Shown here piece after piece: positions 15,560 through 23,487 of a DNA stretch of 31,659 bases (positions are counted from its first letter, which is position 1; every line of letters begins with the position of its first letter). This DNA comes from an uncultured beta proteobacterium (lineage in GTDB: Bacteria; Pseudomonadota; Gammaproteobacteria; Burkholderiales; SG8-39). The stretch lies in NCBI GenBank assembly GCA_902826155.1, contig CADEDU010000086.1:1-31659 (forward strand), written 5' to 3'. The notes beneath the pieces were generated by a model. It ran no database searches and was not told the DNA's origin. It saw nothing but the letters and a program-made list of their open reading frames with translations. Position numbers and translations under genes: made by a program.

Positions 15560-17398
15560 TCAGTACATCGAATCGATCAGCGCCCCGTACTTCTTGTTGA
15601 CGAAGCTGCGCTTGAGCTTCATCGTCGGCGTGAGTTCCTCGTCCTCGGCGGTGAGCTTCTGCTCGATCAGACGGAACTTGCGTACGTTTTCCACGCGTGC
15701 GAACTGCTTGTTCACCCGGTCCACCTCGCCTTGGATGAGCGCGACGATCTCAGGGCGCTGGCACAGGCTGGCGTAGTTGGTGAACGGGATGGCGCGCTCC
15801 TGCGCGTACTGCTCGACGTTCTCATGGTCGATCATGATCAGCGCGGTGAGAAACGCACGCCTGTCGCCGATCACCACCGCATCGGTGATGTATGGCGAGA
15901 ACTTGAGCTGGTTCTCGATCTCAGAGGGCGTGATGTTCTTGCCGCCCGCGGTGACGATGATGTCCTTCATGCGGTCGGTGATGTAGAAAAAACCGTCCGC
16001 GTCGCGGCGCCCGACATCGCCGGTGTGCAGCCAGCCATCGCGCAGCGTCTCGGCGGTTTTCTCCGGCTGGTTGAGATAGCCCATGAACACGCCGGGCCCA
16101 CGCACTATCAATTCGCCTTCCGACGACACCGCCACTTCGCTCGGAGCCATGCGTGGGCCGATCGAGCCGGGCTTCACCTTGCCGATGACGTTCCCGGTCA
16201 CCGCGCCGCAACTTTCGGTCTGGCCCCACACCTCCATCATGTCCAAGCCGAGCGCCATGTACCAGCGCACCAGGTCGGGGGAGATCGGCGCGGCGCCGGT
16301 GATCAACACGCGCGCGCGGTGGATGCCGATCGTGCGCCGCACGTTGTCGAGTGCGACCCAGCGCGCTGCGCGAAACGCCAGGCGCAGCCACAACGGCAAT
16401 GATTCGCCGCGCTCGATCCGACCCGCCCGGTTGTGGCCGATGTCGATCGCAGTCTTGTAAGCCCATTGCTGCAGCGGCGTCGATTCGCCAATCCGGATCA
16501 GCACACCCGAGTAGAACTTCTCCCACACGCGCGGCACCGCGGTGAACACCGTCGGGGCGATCTCGCGCACGTTTTCCGGAACCGTGTCGGGGTTCTCGAC
16601 GAAGTTCAGCACCGCGCCGGTGGCGATCGAGTGGTACTCGCCACCCACGCGCTCGGCGATGTGGCACAGCGGCAGGAAGCACATGCGCTCGTCGAGCTCG
16701 GATTGCGCAAAGCTCGCCTGATACGCCGCAACCGTGGCGACGATGTTGGCATGCGAGATCATGGCGCCCTTGGGTCGGCCGGTGGTGCCGGAGGTGTAGA
16801 CGAGGATCGCGAGATCATCGGGCCGGCGCAGCGCGATGCGCCGTTCCCACTCTTGCGGGTGAGCCCGTTCGTATGCCCGACCGGCATCACGCAGTTGCTC
16901 CAGGCTCATCACCTGCGGATCGGCCAATTCGTGCAGCCCTTCCATGTCGAATACGACGATCCGGCGCAAGTCCGGTAACCGGACACGCACCTCGAGCACC
17001 TTGTCGAGCTGCTCCTCGTCTTCGACGAACACGAATGCCGAAGCCGAGTCGCCCAGCAGATACTCGACCTGCGTCGCCGCATCGGTGGGATAAATGCCGT
17101 TGACGACACCCGCGGCGCCCAGCGCACCCAGATCGGCGTAGATCCACTCGCGATTGGTGTTGGACAGGATCGACACCACCTCGCCCGGCGAGTAACCCAG
17201 GGCGGCAAGCCCCATGCCGATCTCGCGCGCAATCACACCCAGCTCCGCCCACGTCTGGGCACGCCAGATCCCCAGCTCCTTCTGTCGCAAAATGGGTCGC
17301 GACGCGCGCGTGCGCACGCCATGCCAGAACAGCTTCGATACGGTGTCGAGCACCGGCGCGCCGGAGGCAGGCTCGTCGCGTTGCATCGGGTTTGTCAC
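15560..17398 (-). CDS. Long-chain acyl-CoA synthetase (AMP-forming, FadD15-like)
   Basis: The 612-residue product activates a carboxylic acid through an acyl-adenylate to acyl-CoA. The P-loop motif ILVYTSGTTGRPKGAMISH (about 180-198), the adenine motif region (EVWGQTESCG), GWLHTGDVG, and the hinge/A8 motif DRMKDIIVTAGGKNITPSEIEN are intact. The closing ELTPTMKLKRSFVNKKY gives the catalytic C-terminal lysine. Length and motifs match the long-chain (type FAA1/FadD15) group. I chose GTG 17398 because GGAG lies eight bases upstream, overlapping the livF end; ATG 17386 is the alternative. It begins five bases after the livF stop, so it belongs to the liv operon and may activate the imported compound. 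Confidence 0.93.
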   Translation of the reverse strand: MTNPMQRDEPASGAPVLDTVSKLFWHGVRTRASRPILRQKELGIWRAQTWAELGVIAREIGMGLAALGYSPGEVVSILSNTNREWIYADLGALGAAGVVNGIYPTDAATQVEYLLGDSASAFVFVEDEEQLDKVLEVRVRLPDLRRIVVFDMEGLHELADPQVMSLEQLRDAGRAYERAHPQEWERRIALRRPDDLAILVYTSGTTGRPKGAMISHANIVATVAAYQASFAQSELDERMCFLPLCHIAERVGGEYHSIATGAVLNFVENPDTVPENVREIAPTVFTAVPRVWEKFYSGVLIRIGESTPLQQWAYKTAIDIGHNRAGRIERGESLPLWLRLAFRAARWVALDNVRRTIGIHRARVLITGAAPISPDLVRWYMALGLDMMEVWGQTESCGAVTGNVIGKVKPGSIGPRMAPSEVAVSSEGELIVRGPGVFMGYLNQPEKTAETLRDGWLHTGDVGRRDADGFFYITDRMKDIIVTAGGKNITPSEIENQLKFSPYITDAVVIGDRRAFLTALIMIDHENVEQYAQERAIPFTNYASLCQRPEIVALIQGEVDRVNKQFARVENVRKFRLIEQKLTAEDEELTPTMKLKRSFVNKKYGALIDSMY

Positions 17399-17402
17399 CG
17401 CT

Positions 17403-18230
17403 TCATCTCCACTGCTTCTTGCGCTTCCAGCGCCGCGCACCGCGCACCCCTGCTGACTTGACCCCGAGGTAGAACTCGCGGATGTCTTCCTTTTCGATCA
17501 GATTTGCGCAGGTGTCGGCCATGACGATGCGCCCGACTTCGAGAACGTAGCCGTAGTGGGCGATGCCCAGCGCCATCTTGGCGTTCTGCTCGACCAGCAG
17601 GATGGTGGTGCCGCGCTCGCGGTTGATGCGGCCGATGATGTTGAAGATCTCCTTGGTGAGCTTGGGCGACAGACCCAGGCTCGGCTCGTCCATGAGCATG
17701 ATGCGCGGCCGTGCGAGCAGCGCGCGACTGATCGCCAGCATCTGCTGCTCGCCGCCGGAGAGCTGTCCGGCCTCCTGCCTGGCGCGCGCGCGCAGCACCG
17801 GAAAATAGGCGAACACCTGCTCGATCTCCTGCGCCACCTGACCGTAGTCGGTGCGGGTGTACGCGCCCATTTTCAGATTGTCTTCGACGCTCAGCAGCGG
17901 GAATACCTCGCGACCTTCGGGCACATGCACCACGCCCTGGCGCACGATCCGGTCGGGCGAGAGGCGCTGGATCTCGCTGCCGCTCAGCTTGATCTGCCCC
18001 TTGAGTGGCTCGACGATGCCCGAGATGGTCTTGAGAATCGTCGATTTGCCCGCACCGTTGGCGCCCAGCACCGCGACGATCTGTCCTTCGGGTACCGCCA
18101 GACTCACGCCGCGCAGCGCCTGCACCGGCCCATAGTTCGACTCGACGTTGAGCAATTCGAGCAGCGGCGTCGCCGGCGCCTGATGCGGGGCGGCCGCTGG
18201 CGTTGCGCTGGACGCTTGTGCGGTGCTCAT
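17403..18230 (-). CDS. livF: LivF, ATPase of branched-chain ABC transporter
   Basis: The 275-residue cytoplasmic ATPase has Walker A GANGAGKST, the LivF-type VHVPEGREVFPLLSVEDNLKMGAY stretch, signature LSGGEQQMLAISRAL and Walker B IMLMDEPSLGLSP. An Ala/Pro-rich extension of about 22 residues precedes the first strand. The C-terminus is extended by a basic tail (RGARRWKRKKQWR), seen in several betaproteobacterial homologues. The start codon overlaps the livG stop as ATGA (18227-18230), showing tight coupling within the operon. Confidence 0.95.
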   Translation of the reverse strand: MSTAQASSATPAAAPHQAPATPLLELLNVESNYGPVQALRGVSLAVPEGQIVAVLGANGAGKSTILKTISGIVEPLKGQIKLSGSEIQRLSPDRIVRQGVVHVPEGREVFPLLSVEDNLKMGAYTRTDYGQVAQEIEQVFAYFPVLRARARQEAGQLSGGEQQMLAISRALLARPRIMLMDEPSLGLSPKLTKEIFNIIGRINRERGTTILLVEQNAKMALGIAHYGYVLEVGRIVMADTCANLIEKEDIREFYLGVKSAGVRGARRWKRKKQWR

Positions 18231-19072
18231 ACGTCGTCTGCGCCGAGGTAAGCCTCGATCACCGCCGGATGCGACTGCACCTCCGCGGCCGTGCCCAGGG
18301 CGAGCATCTGACCTTGATTGAGCGCCAGCACGCGATCGGACACGCGCGACACCAGGTTCATGTCGTGCTCGACCATGAGCACGGTGATGCCCAGATCCTT
18401 CTTGATGTCTTCGATCCAGAATGCCATGTCATCGGTCTCTTCCGGATTCAGACCCGAAGACGGCTCATCCAGCAGCAGCAGCTTGGGCTGCGTGCAAAGC
18501 GCACGCCCAAGCTCGACCACTTTGCGCGCACCGTAGGGCAATCCGGCCACCATGGAATCGCGGAAGTGCTGCAGATCAAGCAGATCGATCACCCGCTCCG
18601 CCGCTTCGCGGTGCTCCAGTTCGGCGCGGCGCGTCGCCTTGGTGAAGAGCAACTCCTGAAAGAACCCGGTGCGTCGATGCACGTGCCGGCCGATGAGCAG
18701 GTTCTGCAGCACCGTCGCGTGCTCGAACAATTCGATGTTCTGGAACGTACGCGCAATGCCATGCTGCGCCACCTCGTGCGGACCCATGCCGGTGAGATCG
18801 CGGCCTTCGAACACGATGCGCCCGGAGCTGGGCGGATAGATCAGGCTGATCAGATTGAAGATCGTCGTCTTGCCCGCGCCGTTGGGACCGATGATGGTGA
18901 ACACCTCGCCCTTGCGTACGTCGAAGCTCACGTTGTTGACCGCGACGATGCCACCGAAGCGGATGCCGAGTTTCTCGGCCCTGAAGAACGGCGCGTCGGC
19001 GCCATCGGCCATCGCCGCTGCGGTGATGCTGCCCGGCGCCGCGGCGCTCGCTGGTGTCAGGTTCGCGCTCAC
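18227..19072 (-). CDS. livG: LivG, ATPase of branched-chain ABC transporter
   Basis: The 281-residue ATPase has Walker A GPNGAGKTT, the LivG-specific GIARTFQNIELFEHATVLQNLLIGRH, the family's variant signature LPYGARKVVELGRAL (YGxxK replacing LSGGQ) and Walker B LLLLDEPSSGLNPEE. The start is GTG at 19072 overlapping the livM stop as GTGA, with GGAG eight bases upstream; a later ATG (MADGADAPFF) would shorten it by about 20 residues. The open frame reaching back to 20590 is a shadow of livM. It pairs with LivF as a heterodimer. Confidence 0.94.
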   Translation of the reverse strand: MSANLTPASAAAPGSITAAAMADGADAPFFRAEKLGIRFGGIVAVNNVSFDVRKGEVFTIIGPNGAGKTTIFNLISLIYPPSSGRIVFEGRDLTGMGPHEVAQHGIARTFQNIELFEHATVLQNLLIGRHVHRRTGFFQELLFTKATRRAELEHREAAERVIDLLDLQHFRDSMVAGLPYGARKVVELGRALCTQPKLLLLDEPSSGLNPEETDDMAFWIEDIKKDLGITVLMVEHDMNLVSRVSDRVLALNQGQMLALGTAAEVQSHPAVIEAYLGADDV

Positions 19073-20148
19073 TTCGTCCGCTCCGATTTCATGAACGCGC
19101 GCTGCCGCCGGAACATGCCGCGGCGATAGAACGGAAACAGCGTGAAGTAGGTGCGGATCTTGAGCCAGCGGCCGTGCAGCCCCATCGGTTCGAACAGGAT
19201 GAAGCCGATGATCACCAGGCCGAATACCAGCGACTGCAGCCCCGCCGTCGGAGTGGCCCCTTCGGGCAGATAGTCCTTGGCCAGCGCGATCATCTGCGGC
19301 AGCAGGATCACGATCGCGGCCCCGAACACCGCCCCGTGCAAACCACCGACTCCGCCCAGGATGATGATCGTTATCAGCTCGATCGAGACGATCAGTCCGA
19401 ACTGATCGGGCGTGATGAACGAGAGCTTGTGCGCATAGAGCGCTCCGCCCAGGCCGGTGAGTGCCGCCGAAATCGCGAAGGAAAGCGCCTTGTAGCGCGC
19501 CAGATGGATGCCCATGCTGGCCGCGGAGATCTCCGAATCGCGAATCGCGACGAACGCGCGGCCGGTGGGCGAACGCATCAGATTGAGCACGCCGAGCGCG
19601 GACAGCACGACGGTGATCAAGCACACGTAATAGAACGCGTTGTCGCTGCCGTCGAAGCTGTAATCGAACAGGCGCATCGACTTCACGTGTTTGCCGGCAC
19701 CGCCGCCGGTGACTGCCTCCCACCGCGTGAGGATTTCCTCGACGATGATGCCGAAGGCGAGCGTGGCAATCGCGAGATAGATGCCGCGCAGGCGCAGCGC
19801 CGGCAGACCGACGATTACGCCGACACCCGCCGAGATCAGCGCCGCGGCCGGCAGCGAGATCAGGAACGACACGCCGTGCGACTGCAGCAGCGCTTCGGTG
19901 TAGGCCCCCACGCCCAGAAATGCCGCGTGACCGAGCGAGACCTGGCCGGTGTAACCGGTGAGCACCATCAGACCGAGGCCGACGAGCGTGTAGATCAGCA
20001 CGAACACGATCTGCGAGAGCAGGTACTCCGACAGCAGCCATGGCGCGAGCAACGCGAGCACGCCCAGCAGCCCGTACCAGAACACCTGCCCGCCGTGCTG
20101 GAACAGCCGGACGTCTTGCTCGTAGCTGGTCTTGAACAGGAATCGCAT
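19069..20148 (-). CDS. livM: LivM, permease of branched-chain ABC transporter
   Basis: The 359-residue inner-membrane protein has about eight to ten hydrophobic segments. Family landmarks are VLTGYTGQVSLGHAAFLGVGAYTEALL, LRLRGIYLAIATLAFGIIVEEIL, the coupling motif GRAFVAIRDSEISAASMGI, and the C-terminal TIIILGGVGGLHGAVFGAA. It starts 21 bases after the livH stop and its stop overlaps livG, so both permeases and both ATPases come from one transcript. The tail (RRGMFRRQRAFMKSERTK) is basic and cytoplasmic. Confidence 0.95.
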   Translation of the reverse strand: MRFLFKTSYEQDVRLFQHGGQVFWYGLLGVLALLAPWLLSEYLLSQIVFVLIYTLVGLGLMVLTGYTGQVSLGHAAFLGVGAYTEALLQSHGVSFLISLPAAALISAGVGVIVGLPALRLRGIYLAIATLAFGIIVEEILTRWEAVTGGGAGKHVKSMRLFDYSFDGSDNAFYYVCLITVVLSALGVLNLMRSPTGRAFVAIRDSEISAASMGIHLARYKALSFAISAALTGLGGALYAHKLSFITPDQFGLIVSIELITIIILGGVGGLHGAVFGAAIVILLPQMIALAKDYLPEGATPTAGLQSLVFGLVIIGFILFEPMGLHGRWLKIRTYFTLFPFYRRGMFRRQRAFMKSERTK

Positions 20149-20169
20149 CGTGCGTTGGCCTGTGTTCCT

Positions 20170-21060
20170 CTAGACCTTCTTCAGCTGCCGTTCGCCGAAC
20201 AGGCCCGAGGGCTTGATCATGAGCACCAGCAGCACGACGATGTACGCGGCCGTGTCCTTGAAGCCCTCGGGCAGATAGAACCCCGCGAGTGCCTCGACCA
20301 CGCCGATGATGAGCCCGCCGACGATCGCGCCCGGCACGCTGCCGAAACCGCCGAGCACCGCCGCCGGGAACGCCTTCAGCCCAATGAAACCCATGTTGGC
20401 ATGCACGAAAGTCATCGGTGCAAGCAGGATCCCCGCGAACGCCGACACCGCCGCCGACAGTCCCCAGATGAGCATGTTGATACGCGGCACTGGAATGCCC
20501 ATGTAGTACGCCGCAAGCTGATTCTGTGAGGTGGCCTGCATGGCGATGCCGATGCGGGTGAAGCGGAAGTACGTGTACAGCACAACACACAGGGCGATAG
20601 TCATGCCGATCACCGCGAGGCTCTGCGTCGGCAGCACCAACTGGCCGAGCTTGATCACGTGGTCGGCGAACGGGGTTGGTAGCGAATAGGTCTCAGTGCC
20701 CCAGCCCGGGACCATGGTGACCACGCCGCGCATCACGTAGCCCATGCCGATCGTGACCATCACCACCGTGAACGCAGGATGGCCGAGCACGGGCCGCAAC
20801 ACCAAGCGTTCGGCCAGCATGCCCAACACGGCCATGACCGCGATCGCGAACACGATCGACACCCAGTAGGGCCAGCCGAAGATGGCGGCGCCGGTGAGCG
20901 CGAGGAATGCGCCCAGCATCATCAGTTCGCCCTGCGCGAAGTTCACCGTCTCGGTGGCCTTGTAGATCAGCACGAAGCCGAGCGCGACCAACGCATAGAC
21001 GCAACCCTGCGCCACCCCGGAGATCAGGAGCTGTGCGAGCTGGACGATCTGATCCAACAT
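20170..21060 (-). CDS. livH: LivH, permease of branched-chain ABC transporter
   Basis: The 296-residue inner-membrane protein begins MLDQIVQLAQLLISGVAQGCVYALVALGF, with YKATETVNFAQGELMMLGAF as the typical LivH motif. GIAMQATSQNQLAAYYMGI is the coupling helix, and AAVLGGFGSVPGAIVGG lies near the end. The start at 21060 is fixed by a very strong ribosome-binding site (AAGGAGGAGG directly upstream); the open frame beyond it to 21300 is the spacer read through. First gene of the livHMGF-ligase unit, separated by about 200 bases from the ketopantoate-reductase-like gene upstream. Confidence 0.95.
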   Translation of the reverse strand: MLDQIVQLAQLLISGVAQGCVYALVALGFVLIYKATETVNFAQGELMMLGAFLALTGAAIFGWPYWVSIVFAIAVMAVLGMLAERLVLRPVLGHPAFTVVMVTIGMGYVMRGVVTMVPGWGTETYSLPTPFADHVIKLGQLVLPTQSLAVIGMTIALCVVLYTYFRFTRIGIAMQATSQNQLAAYYMGIPVPRINMLIWGLSAAVSAFAGILLAPMTFVHANMGFIGLKAFPAAVLGGFGSVPGAIVGGLIIGVVEALAGFYLPEGFKDTAAYIVVLLVLMIKPSGLFGERQLKKV

Positions 21061-21208
21061 CCTCCTCCTTGGCTGGCGCTGGTACTGGCGCTCTTCCGGG
21101 TGGAATTGCGCACAGCCACCGCGTGAGTCGCGGTGACCATGTCTGCTTCGCCCCGGCCCGACGCTTCCCGCCGCGGCGTGGATCCGCGGACGCTGAACGC
21201 CGTTCTGC

Positions 21209-21247
21209 GTTGTGGTGCCGTGTTGTGGTGCTGTGATGCGCGTGCGT
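21209..21247. repeat. 13-bp tandem repeat, three units
   Basis: Units at 21209-21221 and 21222-21234 differ by one base (GTTGTGGTGCCGT and GTTGTGGTGCTGT). The third unit (21235-21247) is diverged but keeps the G/T-rich pattern. The array lies between the livH promoter region and the 3' end of the reductase gene. Confidence 0.7.
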
Positions 21248-21253
21248 ACTACC

Positions 21254-21271
21254 GGGTGTGGCCTAACACCC
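21254..21271 (-). terminator. Hairpin across the stop of the reductase gene
   Basis: GGGTGT (21254-21259) and ACACCC (21266-21271) form a perfect six-base stem whose loop holds the TAG stop (complement of 21263-21265). No T tract follows on the minus strand, so it may hinder readthrough or protect the message end rather than terminate. Confidence 0.35.
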
Positions 21272-22243
21272 TTGCTCACGATGCCGGACGCGCGCGGCAA
21301 TCAGCGAGTAGACCGCATCGACCATCGGCATGGCAACACCGGCCTTGCGCCCCAGTTCGAGCACCGCGCCGACGATCGCGTCGATCTCCAGGGGGCGGCC
21401 GCGTTCGAGATCCTGATGCATCGAGACCTTGGTTCGCCCCATGGTGCGGGCCAGCGCCAGGCGCTGGTCGATCGACATCGCGATCGTCTGACCGTAGGCG
21501 GAGGCCACCGCCATCGCTTCCTGCATCTGAGTGCGGATCATGCGGATCAACCCCGGATTGGCGTTGATCTCGTCCATGCGCACCAGGCTGAGCGCGGCAA
21601 CCGGGTTGTACGAGAGATTGCCGATCAGCTTCATCCAGATGTCGTTGCGGATGTTGGGCGAGATCGCGGCCTCGAGTCCGCCGGCAGTGATGGCCTGCGC
21701 AAGCGCCTGCACGCGCGGCGTGGTGCTGCCATCGAGTTCACCCAGGTAGTGCATGCGCCCGCCAGAATGCAGCACCACGCCGGGCTCGATCACCTCGCCG
21801 CCCGAATGCACCACGCAGCCGACGAGATGGCGCGGGTCGACGGCCTTGACCATCGCGCCATCGCGATCGAGGCATTCGATGCGCGTGCCTTCGAGCGGGC
21901 CACCATGGCGCTGGAAGTACCACCATGGCAAGCCGTTGATGGCCGTCACCACCGGCGTGTCCTCGCCCAGGATCGGGCGCAACCGCGGCAGCATCGGCGC
22001 GATCGAATGCGCCTTGAGCGCGATGATCACCGCGTCCTGCACACCGAGTTCACCCGGCTGATCGGTGGCGCGGAGTTCGTAGCGGCGCTCGCCCCGATCG
22101 AGCCAGCGCACGGTGAGGCCGGACCTGCGCAACGCATCGAGATGCGCGCCGCGCGCGACCAGGCTCACCTCATGGCCTGCCTCGGCACACGCCCCGCCTA
22201 ACAGCCCGCCGATCGCCCCCGCGCCGACTACGACGATCTTCAT
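21263..22243 (-). CDS. 2-dehydropantoate 2-reductase-like protein (PanE/ApbA family)
   Basis: The 326-residue product has an N-terminal NADP-binding Rossmann motif (VVVGAGAIGGLLGG, about 4-17) and IIALKAHS at about 73-80, matching the family's KA-Q/H strand end. The C-terminal helical domain has NIRNDIWMKLIGNLSYNPVAAL with the catalytic Lys at 205, and the acidic partner near 287 (GRPLEIDAIVG). The family reduces ketopantoate to pantoate in CoA biosynthesis, but many paralogues act on other 2-oxoacids. With no pantothenate genes nearby and a VOC protein 55 bases upstream, a catabolic paralogue is as likely as PanE itself. The ribosome-binding site is weak. Confidence 0.85.
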   Translation of the reverse strand: MKIVVVGAGAIGGLLGGACAEAGHEVSLVARGAHLDALRRSGLTVRWLDRGERRYELRATDQPGELGVQDAVIIALKAHSIAPMLPRLRPILGEDTPVVTAINGLPWWYFQRHGGPLEGTRIECLDRDGAMVKAVDPRHLVGCVVHSGGEVIEPGVVLHSGGRMHYLGELDGSTTPRVQALAQAITAGGLEAAISPNIRNDIWMKLIGNLSYNPVAALSLVRMDEINANPGLIRMIRTQMQEAMAVASAYGQTIAMSIDQRLALARTMGRTKVSMHQDLERGRPLEIDAIVGAVLELGRKAGVAMPMVDAVYSLIAARVRHREQGC

Positions 22244-22298
22244 CGCGTTCGCCGTGGCAGAGGTTGCCTCGTGATCGGCTCCCGCATCAGCCCGGGTT

Positions 22299-22862
22299 TC
22301 ATGCCGCCTGTTTCGCCGCGGCCATGCGCCGCGCGTTCTTCTCGGCCGTCCAGGCAGTCAACTCGTCGTGCGCGCTCGCGCGCTTCTTTGCGACATAGTC
22401 TGCCAGCGGCATCTCGTAGGTCAGCTCCAGGCGCACCCCGTTCGGATCGAAGAAGTAGATCGAGTGCACAAAGTGATGATCGGTCGGGCCGATGACCTCG
22501 ACGCCCGCTGCATTGAGCCTCGCCTTGGCCTGCGCCAGTTCGTCGAGCGAGCCGACCTTGAAGGCGATGTGATTGACCCACTTCGCGGTGTTGGGCGAGG
22601 GCACCGAAGACTGATCGTCACCCAGATCGAAGAACGCGATGCACGAGCCGTCAGTCATCTGGAAGAACAGATGCACGTACGGGAAGTACTCGCCGGTGCT
22701 CGGCACATTGTCGGCGCGGATCACGTGCACCAGCGGCAGTCCGAGGATGTCCTCGTAGAAATGCCGCGTTTCCTCGGCGTCGCGGCAGCGGTACGCGTAG
22801 TGATGCAGGCCGTGTACCGGGACGGCAGCGGGTTGGGTACGGGAAGCGGCGGCAACGGTCAT
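22299..22862 (-). CDS. VOC-family (glyoxalase/extradiol-dioxygenase fold) protein
   Basis: The 187-residue product starts its fold with HGLHHYAYRCRDAEETRHFYEDILGL, the standard first VOC module. The second module has WVNHIAFKVGSLDELAQAKARL (His98) and FFDPNGVRLELTYEM (Glu146 or Glu150). The His/His/Glu metal ligands of a glyoxalase I or dioxygenase-type site are thus plausible. A C-terminal helix is rich in Lys and Ala. ATG 22862 has GAGGAGACC just upstream; the frame beyond it is non-coding. It is the first gene of the minus-strand block and probably shares a transcript with the reductase. Substrate unknown. Confidence 0.85.
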   Translation of the reverse strand: MTVAAASRTQPAAVPVHGLHHYAYRCRDAEETRHFYEDILGLPLVHVIRADNVPSTGEYFPYVHLFFQMTDGSCIAFFDLGDDQSSVPSPNTAKWVNHIAFKVGSLDELAQAKARLNAAGVEVIGPTDHHFVHSIYFFDPNGVRLELTYEMPLADYVAKKRASAHDELTAWTAEKNARRMAAAKQAA

Positions 22863-22967
22863 GGAGGTCTCCTCGTTTCGCGACGGCCAGGCAAGCAGCC
22901 GAGCGTACTCGACGGGCGCGGTGAAATCCACGATTCGCCGGAGCGCGGCCTCCACCGAAACGCGTGC

Positions 22968-23001
22968 CGCGAGTGAGCTTCCGCGCGAGTGAACTTTCCC
23001 G
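22968..23001. repeat. Two-copy 16/18-bp tandem repeat
   Basis: CGCGAGTGAGCTTCCG (22968-22983) is followed directly by a copy with two small insertions and one substitution (22984-23001). It is about 105 bases upstream of the VOC start codon. Confidence 0.6.
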
Positions 23002-23183
23002 CGTGGGGGCTTCCGGTGTTCATCGCTATCCGTATCTGTAGCCTGCGGGTGCCGACGATCTGAATCGGCCGACTTTGCCACGCACGCTTCGGATTGAACC
23101 CGCGCTCGTCCAGCGCCGATTCAGTTCGGCAGGCAAGCAAACACCTCGTTGCTCACCTCGCCACCCCCGGATCGCTCCGTGCG

Positions 23184-23231
23184 CCGCGAAAGAAACCGCG
23201 AAGGGAGCCGCGAAAGGGGTGGCGGAAGGGC
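23184..23231. repeat. 12-bp purine-rich tandem repeat, four units
   Basis: Units CCGCGAAAGAAA, CCGCGAAGGGAG, CCGCGAAAGGGG and TGGCGGAAGGGC run without gaps from 23184. One strand is purine-rich. It lies about 250 bases upstream of the histidine-kinase gene. Confidence 0.75.
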
Positions 23232-23436
23232 CTTCGTCCATGGCCTTCCCGCGCACCCCCGGATGGGTCTGCGGTGGGGCGACCGACGGTCAAAACGAGG
23301 GGATTCCCCGCCATTTGCGACCTGGTGGAGGGCGCAGGTCCGGGAAATCGAGCCGAACGTGAGGGAAATTCGACATTGCAGGCACACTTCGTGAACACTG
23401 CTTTCGAGATCAATACAAAAAACCACCCGTAACGTC

Positions 23437-23442
23437 TAGAAT
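23437..23442 (+). promoter_or_regulatory. Candidate -10 box of the phosphorelay operon
   Basis: TAGAAT lies 46 bases before the GTG start in the AT-richest part of the spacer. No clear -35 box is present 17 bases upstream, which would fit an activator-dependent promoter, but the call is tentative. Confidence 0.3.
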
Positions 23443-23487
23443 TTCCTACAAGACTGTCACACTTCCCTCGGTGACGCGACCACCCTC

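Larger units (their letters stand above)
22863..23487. other. 625-base divergent spacer with two tandem-repeat arrays
   Basis: The spacer separates the VOC gene from the phosphorelay operon and should hold both promoters. I see no convincing gene; several overlapping short frames exist but none has recognisable content. It contains a two-copy 16/18-bp repeat (22968-23001) and a four-copy 12-bp purine-rich repeat (23184-23231). The last 80 bases before 23488 are AT-richer, with a possible -10 box TAGAAT at 23437-23442. Confidence 0.5.

Noticed and set aside
19054..20529. 491-residue plus-strand frame opposite livM and livH
   Set aside because: It is an Arg/Gln/His-rich antisense shadow of two clear membrane proteins.
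19073..20590. Extension of the LivG frame by about 500 residues
   Set aside because: It overlaps livM and livH on the same strand in another frame and has no domain; GTG 19072 with GGAG and a GTGA overlap explains the real start.
23075..23432. Short open frames with PRKK/PRRE/PRKG repeats in the divergent spacer
   Set aside because: The peptide repeat is just the translation of the 12-bp DNA array; several frames are open at once, with no ribosome-binding site and no conserved content.
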